9,304 nt of DNA from Gammaproteobacteria bacterium (lineage in GTDB: Bacteria; Pseudomonadota; Gammaproteobacteria; UBA6429; Thiohalophilaceae). The notes beneath the pieces were generated by a model, which did not search any database, was not told the DNA's origin, and was given only the letters and a program-made list of their open reading frames with translations. Location: positions 1 to 9,304 of the forward strand of contig JAUVGM010000062.1 of the NCBI GenBank assembly GCA_030593785.1, given 5' to 3'. This document shows, piece by piece, positions 1 through 5,128 of the stretch (its first letter is position 1; the number at the start of each line of letters is the position of its first letter). Made by a program: the position numbers and the translations under genes.

Positions 1-1503
1 TCCAAGATAGCGACCGACACCATAGTCATCATGAACAACAGGCGCATTGAGTGTTAGCTCAGCCAGGTTTTTTACAATGCTATCGGTATCGCGTTTTGAC
101 TTTTTACGACGACGACGTTGTAAAACCTGTAAGCCAAATAATTGTGGTTCAGAAATGACAGCAATTGCTGGTTCTCTTAACAATAAACCATCTTCAAGCG
201 GAGCAACGGTAATCGCAAGTTTGTGTTCGCTACTAATAAACGCTTGCCAGTTTTCAACTTGCATTGGCTGTATGTCATTATCACGCAGCATTTCTATTAG
301 CGTTTCTCTTCGCCCTGTGGTCTCAGCGGCAAATAGAACCCGACCGTCAAAGTTGTTGAGAAACTGTTTTAATGCAGCGGCAGCTTCACTTGCGCGCACA
401 TCAAAATTGAGTGGAGGAGGCGCTTCAGTTGCAAAATTTACTGCTTGTGAATCTTCATGCTCATAATGTTGTAATTCAACACGAGGAAATCGTTTGAAGT
501 GACCAAATACTTCGTTGACCGGTAAAAACACTTCATCGGGATTTAGTAAGGGGTGCTCAAGATCATGCCTGGCTTGTTCATAACGTTCATTGATCTCTGA
601 CCAGAATGTTTCAACCTCGGTATTTACATCATCAGCAGTAATCAATAATGTTGAGTCAGGCAGGTAATCGAAAAGACTGATTGTTTCTTCAAAAAATAAG
701 GGTAAATAATATTCAATGCCGGGGGATGCTATTCCATTGGTAACATCACGGTAAACATTGGTTTGTTGAGGATCACCCTCAAATCGTGCGCGGAAAGCAG
801 TTCTGAATTGTGAAATAGCTTCTTTGTTTAAAGGGAATTCACGAGCAGGTAATAATTGTATTTTATCGACTTTCTCTATAGAGAGTTGTGTTTCAGGATT
901 AAAGGTTCGAATACTTTCAATTTCATCATCGAACAATTCAATTCGAAAAGGACGTTTGCTACCCATTGGAAAAAGATCAAACAAACTTCCTCGAACTGCA
1001 AATTCACCGTGTTCCATTACCGATGAAACACAGTTATATCCGCTGTTTTCTAAACGCAAACGCATTTCATCAATATTAAATTTCTGATCTAATGTTAATG
1101 ATAAGCAAAAGCCATCAAGATAACTTTTAGGTGCAATGCGATGCATTAACGTTTGTATCGGTGTGATCAGGATACCCTGGGTTAAATCAGGTAGTCTTGA
1201 TAACGTGGTTAAACGTTCGGATATAATATCTTGATGTGGAGAGAATCTATCGTACGGTAACGTTTCCCAGTCAGGGAATTGCAGTATCGATATCTCCTTT
1301 TCAGCCATATAAAAACGCAATGAATATTCAAGGCGTTGCGCAGCCGCCATATCTGCGGTAATAACTAAAACAGGCCCCGGGTGCTGTGCTGCTGTGGCAC
1401 TGAGAACTAATCCGTAACTGCTGCCATAAAGTCTACCCCATTGACTACGAAAGCCCGCTTTTGAAGGACGTACAGGATTAAAAGGGGAGGTAAGATGCGT
1501 CAT
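1..1503 (-). CDS. mfd: Transcription-repair coupling factor Mfd, N-terminal part (cut by window edge)
   Basis: Mfd is the ATP-driven translocase that pushes stalled RNA polymerase off damaged DNA and recruits UvrA for nucleotide excision repair. I read an unbroken minus-strand frame of 501 codons from ATG at 1503-1501 to the window edge. The UvrB-like N-terminal module is recognisable: LPYDRFSPHQDIISERL starts at residue 82, and EHGEFAVRGSLFDLFP lies at about 164-179. The visible part ends at residues 491-501, HDDYGVGRYLG, which matches the start of the RNA-polymerase-interacting domain. The family is about 1,150 residues long, so the helicase/translocase motor and C-terminal domain lie outside. 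No good Shine-Dalgarno precedes the ATG, but no better in-frame start is visible. I found no internal frameshift or stop. It is transcribed in the same direction as the upstream DsrE-like gene, across a 322-bp repeat-containing gap. Identity is very secure; the start is slightly less so. Confidence 0.96.
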   Translation of the reverse strand, partial: MTHLTSPFNPVRPSKAGFRSQWGRLYGSSYGLVLSATAAQHPGPVLVITADMAAAQRLEYSLRFYMAEKEISILQFPDWETLPYDRFSPHQDIISERLTTLSRLPDLTQGILITPIQTLMHRIAPKSYLDGFCLSLTLDQKFNIDEMRLRLENSGYNCVSSVMEHGEFAVRGSLFDLFPMGSKRPFRIELFDDEIESIRTFNPETQLSIEKVDKIQLLPAREFPLNKEAISQFRTAFRARFEGDPQQTNVYRDVTNGIASPGIEYYLPLFFEETISLFDYLPDSTLLITADDVNTEVETFWSEINERYEQARHDLEHPLLNPDEVFLPVNEVFGHFKRFPRVELQHYEHEDSQAVNFATEAPPPLNFDVRASEAAAALKQFLNNFDGRVLFAAETTGRRETLIEMLRDNDIQPMQVENWQAFISSEHKLAITVAPLEDGLLLREPAIAVISEPQLFGLQVLQRRRRKKSKRDTDSIVKNLAELTLNAPVVHDDYGVGRYLG

Positions 1504-1572
1504 TTATTAAAGTCATATAGATTACAAAACAGCGTGTATTCTACTATAGGTTGAATGACAGGACGAGGATTT

Positions 1573-1607
1573 CATGTAGGTCGGCCTTCACCTACATGGA
1601 TGTAGGT
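1573..1607. repeat. Small palindromic repeat with ATGTAGGT core
   Basis: CATGTAGGT at 1573-1581 and ACCTACATG at 1590-1598 form a perfect 9-bp inverted repeat with an 8-nt loop. A third ATGTAGGT follows directly at 1600-1607. The TGTAGGT core is shared with both arms of the element at 1662-1784, so this is probably a decayed relative of the same family. Confidence 0.6.
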
Positions 1608-1661
1608 AAGGGGAGTTAGCAAGGATGCGGTAGTTTTAGGCTGATAGGGTTGTGTTGAATG

Positions 1662-1784
1662 TGTAGGTCAGAATTTATTCTGACGCGGTGCTCAAACAAC
1701 CATCTAAGTTATTTTTTCACAGGCAGATTTATTTAAAGGACAGAATTTCGAGCTTGCTTTATTCAGACTAAAGTCTGACCTACA
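1662..1784. repeat. REPIN/MITE-like element: two inverted palindromic arms
   Basis: A 22-bp arm at 1662-1683 (+) begins TGTAGGTCAGA and ends TTCTGA. A second 22-bp arm at 1784-1763, read on the minus strand, begins TGTAGGTCAGA and ends GTCTGA. The arms match at 20 of 22 bases, and each contains its own 7-bp hairpin (TCAGAAT/ATTCTGA and TCAGACT/AGTCTGA) with a 2-nt loop. The two differing bases pair with each other in the stem. Two REP-like palindromes in inverted orientation around about 80 bp of spacer are the layout of REPIN elements, which RAYT (IS200-like) transposases mobilise in trans. No transposase is in the window. The family assignment is inference; the repeat structure is directly visible. 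Confidence 0.7.
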
Positions 1785-1825
1785 AAATTTATATTTTGGG
1801 TAAATTCTTAATCCATGAAATATAT

Positions 1826-2329
1826 TTAACGTATTTCTTCAATACTGAATTTTTTATCCATGATTTGAGGGCTTATGATTGCATAACCCTCTTGCTGCCA
1901 ATGTCCAATTTCAATAATGGCAGAAGGCACAATTTTTACGAAATTTTGAAAGTCTTTTGTCTCATAACCAAAATCTTTTGCGGCAAGGGCACAGACTCTA
2001 AACTCTACACCTAACATACTGTAATACTCCATTCTGTCTACAGCCGTTTTATATTTTGCATAATTCTTTTTTGCTAATGTGACAATTTCTGTACCATGAA
2101 TAATCACTTTTATATCCATAAATTCGGGGGCGTAATTATAGGGTTCTTCGGATAATGGATTCATATAAGACCGTAACCAGTATAAAGCTGAATTTATTTT
2201 GTTGGGATTATCATAATAAAACTCAAATAAAACTTTCGGTTCTTTATACGGTGTTTGTACAAAAGTGGCTTGCTCAGCTAATACTATAAAGCTAGCCAGA
2301 AATAAAATAAGAATATTAAATAACCGCAT
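1826..2329 (-). CDS. Secreted DsrE-like (DsrE/COG1416-type) protein
   Basis: This 167-residue protein has an N-terminal signal peptide (MRLFNILILFLASFIVLA, likely cut after A18). A small alpha/beta domain of the DsrE/DsrF-like fold follows: KVLFEFYYDNP at about 32-42, a long helix, DIKVIIHGTEI at 72-82, and GVEFRVCALAAKDFGY at 107-122. Cys113 is the only cysteine and sits where DsrE relatives carry the sulfur-relay cysteine. Classical DsrE proteins work in the cytoplasm on sulfur transfer; a secreted single-domain version is a recognised but poorly characterised group, so I assign no reaction. GGAG lies 8 nt upstream of the ATG and supports the start. The gene lies downstream of the OM-barrel gene on the same strand, but a strong terminator at 2417-2444 separates them, so it probably has its own promoter. 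The family call is from pattern recognition. Confidence 0.8.
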   Translation of the reverse strand: MRLFNILILFLASFIVLAEQATFVQTPYKEPKVLFEFYYDNPNKINSALYWLRSYMNPLSEEPYNYAPEFMDIKVIIHGTEIVTLAKKNYAKYKTAVDRMEYYSMLGVEFRVCALAAKDFGYETKDFQNFVKIVPSAIIEIGHWQQEGYAIISPQIMDKKFSIEEIR

Positions 2330-2416
2330 ATCAAGACTCCAATTTATAGGGAAAAGGAAACCTGCATATACCTTATAGTCTAGTTGATAAAATGAATTTT
2401 TGGATGGTTAAAAACA

Positions 2417-2444
2417 AAAATGCCGGGATTAATCCCGGCATTTT
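2417..2444 (-). terminator. Rho-independent terminator after the OM-barrel gene
   Basis: TGCCGGGATT at 2421-2430 and AATCCCGGCA at 2431-2440 form a perfect GC-rich palindrome, extended by AAAA/TTTT to a 14-bp dyad spanning 2417-2444. Read on the minus strand it begins 19 bp after the stop codon of the barrel gene and ends in TTTTTGTTTTT. It should end the barrel transcript before the DsrE-like gene. T-runs on the other strand are shorter and interrupted. Confidence 0.92.
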
Positions 2445-2463
2445 GAAATGGTTTTTGAACTAT

Positions 2464-3189
2464 TTAGAATTTGAAGTAGACGCCCGCGAAGACACCAGAA
2501 AATTCCATGTTCGTTTTAACGCTATCAACATCAACATCAATAGTTAGTGAACGAACTCCTGCTTCGATGCCTAAGTTAAAGTCTGTTGTATACATAAGCT
2601 TGGCAGTAGTATCAGTAATTGAATCACCACCTGCGCTGATTGTGCTAATTTCTGCAGCTAATGCAAAACCAGCCGGTAAAGCAATTTCTGCAGCGACGTA
2701 TAGCATAGGGATAGTGCCTGAAAAACTTACAACATCTGCATCTACAATAGCCTGACCGTCAACTTTCTTTGCATTTAAGCCAATGTCAAAGCTAACAACA
2801 TTATCAAGAACCTCATAGTAAAGTATATGATCAGTATTACTTAGATCGAGTGTTGTATTTACTCCAGCAGCACCATAAGGAGTACCATTAAAATCAAAAT
2901 TTATAGCCCCTGCACCTGAAGATTTTAGCTTTGTATTAACATATTTAAAATTCGGAATAAGTGGAACAGGGTGTTCTAATATAAAATAAGCATAACCTTC
3001 ACTTTCTTCTGCTAAATTTAGATCATTTTTTAAATCGGCACTGATGCCTACACCATCAGCACTTGTACGAATCGAACCACTTGGGTCATGTTTCCAGCTT
3101 CCGCCACCGGCTTGAATGCCAAGTATTGTTGCAGAGAAACCTGTTAATGGAAGAAGTGCGAATATTGCACCAAGAAGTAATTTTTTCAT
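2464..3189 (-). CDS. Outer-membrane beta-barrel protein, TIGR04219 family
   Basis: This 241-residue protein starts with a clear Sec signal peptide (MKKLLLGAIFALLPLTGFSA, cleavage after A20). Alternating hydrophobic and polar strands follow, and it ends FAGVYFKF; a C-terminal phenylalanine is the usual OM-barrel assembly signal recognised by BamA. Features typical of the TIGR04219 barrel family are visible: ILGIQAGGGSWKHDPSG at 22-38, GYAYFILEHPVPLIPNFKY at about 65-83, and TLDLSNTDHILYYEVLDN at about 112-129. These are small barrels of about 230-260 residues of unknown function, so no transport substrate can be given. AAGGTGA just upstream of ATG 3189-3187 is a good ribosome site. Upstream is a candidate promoter and a hairpin in the leader. 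The terminator directly behind the gene suggests a single-gene transcript. Confidence 0.87.
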   Translation of the reverse strand: MKKLLLGAIFALLPLTGFSATILGIQAGGGSWKHDPSGSIRTSADGVGISADLKNDLNLAEESEGYAYFILEHPVPLIPNFKYVNTKLKSSGAGAINFDFNGTPYGAAGVNTTLDLSNTDHILYYEVLDNVVSFDIGLNAKKVDGQAIVDADVVSFSGTIPMLYVAAEIALPAGFALAAEISTISAGGDSITDTTAKLMYTTDFNLGIEAGVRSLTIDVDVDSVKTNMEFSGVFAGVYFKF

Positions 3190-3230
3190 ATGTCACCTTA
3201 AAGCTGGTTATTGAGTATTTTATTTTAGTT

Positions 3231-3262
3231 ATTGTCGCTAACATGTTGTTTAATACGACAAT
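3231..3262 (-). promoter_or_regulatory. Inverted repeat in the leader of the OM-barrel gene
   Basis: ATTGTCG at 3231-3237 and CGACAAT at 3256-3262 form a perfect 7-bp inverted repeat with an 18-nt loop. The loop contains the palindrome AACATGTT at 3240-3247. The repeat sits about 40 nt upstream of the start codon, inside the leader predicted from the promoter candidate at 3280-3307. It could be an mRNA stem-loop or an operator; the sequence alone does not decide. Confidence 0.4.
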
Positions 3263-3279
3263 TTTTTCGTATAACACTG

Positions 3280-3307
3280 ATTATCGGCTGTTTAGTTAAA
3301 AACTCAA
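3280..3307 (-). promoter_or_regulatory. Candidate sigma70 promoter of the OM-barrel gene
   Basis: On the minus strand TTGAGT (3307-3302) is separated by 16 bp from GATAAT (3285-3280). This gives 4/6 and 5/6 matches to the consensus boxes and a leader of roughly 80-85 nt before ATG 3189. This is a manual match in AT-rich DNA, so treat it as provisional. Confidence 0.4.
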
Positions 3308-3361
3308 GTTTAATTCGGGCTTTATGTATATAAAATTGTCTAAAATGTGAGAAAAGTTGGA

Positions 3362-3901
3362 TTATTGACGTAAAATAAGTGTGTCACCACGTTGAGTGAA
3401 TTCAATAAATTTTAGGAATGTCATTCCGAGTAAAATCTCATCATCAGTCATATTTGGGTTTATTGAAGCACGAACATTGTTTAATTTAATATTTCCAATG
3501 CTGACACTTTTTAACGTTGTTAAATTTCCAACGATAATACCGTTCGCAGTTTGGTAGCGTCGCTCCTGACCGTATTTTAGCTTTAACTGTTTTGCTATTT
3601 TATCTGGAATAGAAATGTCACTTGCACCAGTATCAAGTAAGAACGTAACCGAGTGATTATTTATTTTCCCCTGAGTTACATAATGACCATATCGATTCCG
3701 TTTTAATGTAACAATATTTTGTTGTTTTGTTGTTTTGTTGTTTTGTTGTTCTGTTGTTTTGCTGAGTACTTGTTGATTTGGATTGTAATCCGTTTCCAGT
3801 AAATCACTAAATAAAAAAAATACCATAATCATTACGGCAATCCACATTGCGATAATAAATTTATGACCAAGTCGTTTATGTTCTGTACTTTCTTCTGTCA
3901 T
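3362..3901 (-). CDS. Membrane-anchored retropepsin-like aspartic protease (clan AA, TIGR02281-like)
   Basis: This 179-residue protein has a short cytoplasmic N-terminus, one membrane segment at about 14-32 (KFIIAMWIAVMIMVFFLF), a low-complexity Lys/Thr/Gln/Asn linker at about 47-62, and a retropepsin-like domain from about 70 to the end. The active-site motif is FLLDTGASDISIP (88-99, catalytic D90), and the later hydrophobic-glycine motif is EILLGMTFLKFIEF (155-168). Bacterial relatives are about 120-200 residues, carry one aspartate motif and are thought to dimerise like retroviral protease. The domain should face the periplasm, a topology inference. The linker is encoded by six 8-bp units, four of them identical, at 3717-3764; a change of one unit would break the frame before D90. 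The ribosome site is weak. The gene is divergent from the lipoprotein gene at 3994 across 92 bp. The natural substrate is unknown. Confidence 0.88.
   Translation of the reverse strand: MTEESTEHKRLGHKFIIAMWIAVMIMVFFLFSDLLETDYNPNQQVLSKTTEQQNNKTTKQQNIVTLKRNRYGHYVTQGKINNHSVTFLLDTGASDISIPDKIAKQLKLKYGQERRYQTANGIIVGNLTTLKSVSIGNIKLNNVRASINPNMTDDEILLGMTFLKFIEFTQRGDTLILRQ
3717..3764 (-). repeat. Octanucleotide tandem repeat inside the protease gene
   Basis: On the plus strand the unit TTTTGTTG occurs four times without a mismatch (3717-3748). A fifth unit, TTCTGTTG (3749-3756), and a sixth, TTTTGCTG (3757-3764), each carry one change. On the coding strand the unit is CAACAAAA and encodes the linker S47-N62. 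Eight is not a multiple of three, so one unit more or less shifts the frame. I traced both shifted frames downstream: one stops at 3705-3703, the other at 3659-3657, both before the DTGAS codons. Confidence 0.9.
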
Positions 3902-3993
3902 AAATAGTTGTGTCTTTTCTGTAGGCTGATTATTATGTGACTAAATATATAATAAGATTATTAGAAAGTATAATTAAGTTAATGGAGAAAAAT
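3902..3993 (+). promoter_or_regulatory. Divergent promoter region between the protease and the lipoprotein
   Basis: This 92-bp AT-rich gap must serve both divergent genes. Two exact TATAAT hexamers on the plus strand, at 3948-3953 and 3969-3974, are possible -10 boxes for the lipoprotein gene, but neither has a recognisable -35 box at 16-18 bp. GGAG at 3984-3987 is the lipoprotein ribosome site. No minus-strand promoter stands out. Confidence 0.35.
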
Positions 3994-4395
3994 ATGGTTA
4001 AGCGGTTATTTAAGTTAATTTTTGTCTTTACCATGTTTAGTACATTGTTTTCTTGTTCAATGTCACCTGATGTAATGCAAACGCTTGATAGCTCTACAAG
4101 ATCGTATGAAAGAGCTATTCGCTGGGGAGAGTTTACCCGGGCAAAATCTTTCCATAAAAAGGGATCTGTTTTGTCTGACCTTGAACGTCGAAGACTAAAG
4201 TTTTATAGGGTTACAGGTTATTCAGTTTTACAAAATAGTACGCCTGATACACATAACTCTTATTTACTCGTTGAAATTAAATATATTAAAAGTGATCAGC
4301 AAGTTATAAAAACACTTACTGTTAAACAACATTGGAAAAGAGATAAAGAAGGTCAAGTTTGGTACCTTGACTCTCCATTCCCTAAGTTCAGGTAA
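3994..4395 (+). CDS. Small predicted lipoprotein of unknown function
   Basis: I place the start at ATG 3994, not the in-frame ATG at 3937, because GGAGA sits 6-9 nt before it and because the protein then starts with a normal lipoprotein signal peptide: MVKRLFKLIFVFTMFSTLFSC, with Cys21 as the lipidated residue. The lipobox is LFSC, with phenylalanine at -2, which is slightly off consensus. The mature part is about 113 residues. It has a helical stretch (SSTRSYERAIRWGEFTRAKSFHKK) followed by a beta-rich part with YLLVEIKYIK, TVKQHWKR and a final GQVWYLDSPFPKFR. I recognise it only as resembling conserved hypothetical gammaproteobacterial lipoproteins and assign no function. Ser at +2 suggests the outer membrane, so it would be a client of the LolCD transporter encoded nearby. 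It is convergent with the gene at 4456-4746, with no clear terminator between them. Confidence 0.75.
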   Translation: MVKRLFKLIFVFTMFSTLFSCSMSPDVMQTLDSSTRSYERAIRWGEFTRAKSFHKKGSVLSDLERRRLKFYRVTGYSVLQNSTPDTHNSYLLVEIKYIKSDQQVIKTLTVKQHWKRDKEGQVWYLDSPFPKFR

Positions 4396-4455
4396 TGAAG
4401 TTCAAGGAATTGAATAAGATATAGTACTTTATGTTGGGTTTAGAAATACGCTGTT

Positions 4456-4746
4456 TTAGTTGCTGTTAACGACAGCATGAATAACATATTCACTTTCAAA
4501 GTAGACGCTAAAATCCTTGTAAGTCCATCTTGAAATAGGTGGTTCACCAACCGCTGGGTATTTTTCTAGTGCTTCGCCAAATCGGTTTTGTACCGATTCC
4601 ATAGTCATCCCACGTCCCGGTAACTGAATTGAATACTCCGTTGTTTCAGGTTCTGCAGTAGGTAATATAATTTCTTCTGCAGATACGCTCGCAGATAATC
4701 CAAGTAACAGTAGCCCTGTTGCTGTAATGTGACTTAGTTTTAACAT
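4456..4746 (-). CDS. Small secreted protein, BamE/SmpA-like pattern, function unknown
   Basis: This 96-residue protein has a signal peptide (MLKLSHITATGLLLLGLSASVSA, AxA-type end with cleavage after A23), leaving about 73 mature residues. The body reads GRGMTMESVQNRFGEALEKYPAVGEPPISRWTYKDFSVYFESEYVIHAVV in segments 44-93. A GM(T/S)MxxVxxRFGxP-like helix, then W-x-Y and VYFE strands, resembles the small alpha-beta fold of BamE/SmpA/OmlA proteins. It lacks a lipobox cysteine, so it is probably a soluble periplasmic protein. I recall similar conserved short proteins in gammaproteobacteria but no experimentally established function. GGAG 8 nt upstream supports the start. A candidate promoter with an overlapping dyad is present upstream. 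The BamE comparison is a pattern impression, not a proven homology. Confidence 0.75.
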   Translation of the reverse strand: MLKLSHITATGLLLLGLSASVSAEEIILPTAEPETTEYSIQLPGRGMTMESVQNRFGEALEKYPAVGEPPISRWTYKDFSVYFESEYVIHAVVNSN

Positions 4747-4782
4747 CTCGTAACTCCAGAATTATTCTCAACTGATGAGTAA

Positions 4783-4811
4783 ACTATACTCTATCAATGG
4801 CTTACAGGCAA
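4783..4811 (-). promoter_or_regulatory. Candidate sigma70 promoter of the small secreted protein gene
   Basis: On the minus strand TTGCCT (4811-4806) and TATAGT (4788-4783) are spaced by exactly 17 bp, matching the consensus at 4/6 and 5/6. Transcription would begin about 30 nt before ATG 4746. The -35 box lies within the dyad at 4796-4824. Confidence 0.5.
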
Positions 4812-4824
4812 AAGTTAAGCCATT
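4796..4824. promoter_or_regulatory. 9-bp dyad over a promoter (possible operator)
   Basis: AATGGCTTA at 4796-4804 and TAAGCCATT at 4816-4824 are perfect inverted repeats with an 11-bp centre. The dyad covers the -35 box and part of the spacer of the candidate promoter of the gene at 4746. No T-run follows on either strand, so it is not a normal intrinsic terminator. A repressor site is possible; no known regulator consensus is recognised. Confidence 0.4.
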
Positions 4825-4865
4825 ATCTTGTTAATCAGGGCATGATAAACTTTTGAATGATATCC

Positions 4866-4999
4866 TGTCTTTGCGAGCGTAGCGAAGCAATCTCACAAAA
4901 GAGGCTGTTATCATGAGATTGCCGCAGTCACGTTGTTCCTCGGCAACCGCGTCCTGCGTTGCCCTACCTCCTGCGTCCATGCAGTCGTTCGCAATGACG
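4866..4999. repeat. Dispersed inverted-repeat element, copy 1 (MITE-like, with inserted segment)
   Basis: The left end reads TGTCTTTGCGAGCGTAGCGA, followed by AGCAATCTC. The interior has ATGAGATTGCCGCAGTCACG, and the right end is CAATGACG. This is the widespread family of short repeats that begin GTCATTGCGAG and end CTCGCAATGAC. A diverged copy lies at 7067-7162 on the other strand. Relative to that copy, this one carries about 49 extra bases (4943-4991) between two TCG trinucleotides; these contain TCCTGCGT twice, at 4952-4959 and 4969-4976. The element is non-coding, and no transposase is in the window. Confidence 0.75.
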
Positions 5000-5028
5000 G
5001 GATGTGTTTAATTTTGAATAGTTCTGCA

Positions 5029-5060
5029 TTTACACCATTAACCAGCCTGCTTATGGTTAA
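5029..5060 (+). promoter_or_regulatory. Candidate lolC promoter with overlapping dyad
   Basis: TTTACA (5029-5034) and TATGGT (5052-5057) are spaced by 17 bp, matching consensus at 5/6 and 4/6. TTAACCA (5038-5044) and TGGTTAA (5054-5060) form a perfect 7-bp dyad with a 9-bp centre that covers the spacer and the -10 box, the position expected of a repressor operator. The leader to ATG 5129 would be about 65 nt. The regulator is unknown. Confidence 0.42.
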
Positions 5061-5128
5061 AATACGTGCAAAAAAATGAATAAAATCAATAGTATGCCTG
5101 AAAGTTGTTTTCAGTTAACATTTACCCC

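Larger units (their letters stand above)
1504..1825. other. Gene-free spacer between mfd and the DsrE-like gene
   Basis: This 322-bp gap between two minus-strand genes contains no credible coding frame. It holds a 9-bp inverted repeat at 1573-1598, a further direct copy of ATGTAGGT at 1600-1607, and the 1662-1784 palindromic pair annotated separately. Immediately beside that pair, CAAAAT at 1783-1788 and ATTTTG at 1793-1798 form an AT-rich inverted repeat. The mfd promoter presumably lies in the part next to 1503, but I could not pick a convincing -35/-10 pair. Confidence 0.7.

Noticed and set aside
47..466. Open plus-strand frame of 139 codons opposite mfd
   Set aside because: It is antisense to the well-supported Mfd N-terminal region, has biased composition and matches no family I know.
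824..1087. Open plus-strand frame of 87 codons opposite mfd
   Set aside because: It lies wholly within mfd on the other strand, with no family resemblance.
3231..3267. The ATTGTCG/CGACAAT hairpin followed by TTTTTT, considered as a plus-strand terminator
   Set aside because: No plus-strand gene lies upstream for it to end, and the stem is weak; it is better viewed as a leader element of the minus-strand gene.
3717..3764. Tandem 8-bp units considered as a CRISPR-like array
   Set aside because: The units are contiguous with no spacers and lie inside a coding frame.
3937..3993. Upstream ATG of the lipoprotein gene
   Set aside because: Using it would place 19 polar or mixed residues before the signal peptide; the ATG at 3994 has GGAGA at the right distance.
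4400..4420. Small inverted repeat TTCAA-GGAA-TTGAA between the convergent genes, considered as a terminator
   Set aside because: The stem is only 5 bp and AT-rich, with no T-run after it.
5105..5128. TTG start adding eight residues to LolC
   Set aside because: The family normally begins at MFKPLELF-type sequence, and the TTG has no clearly better ribosome site.
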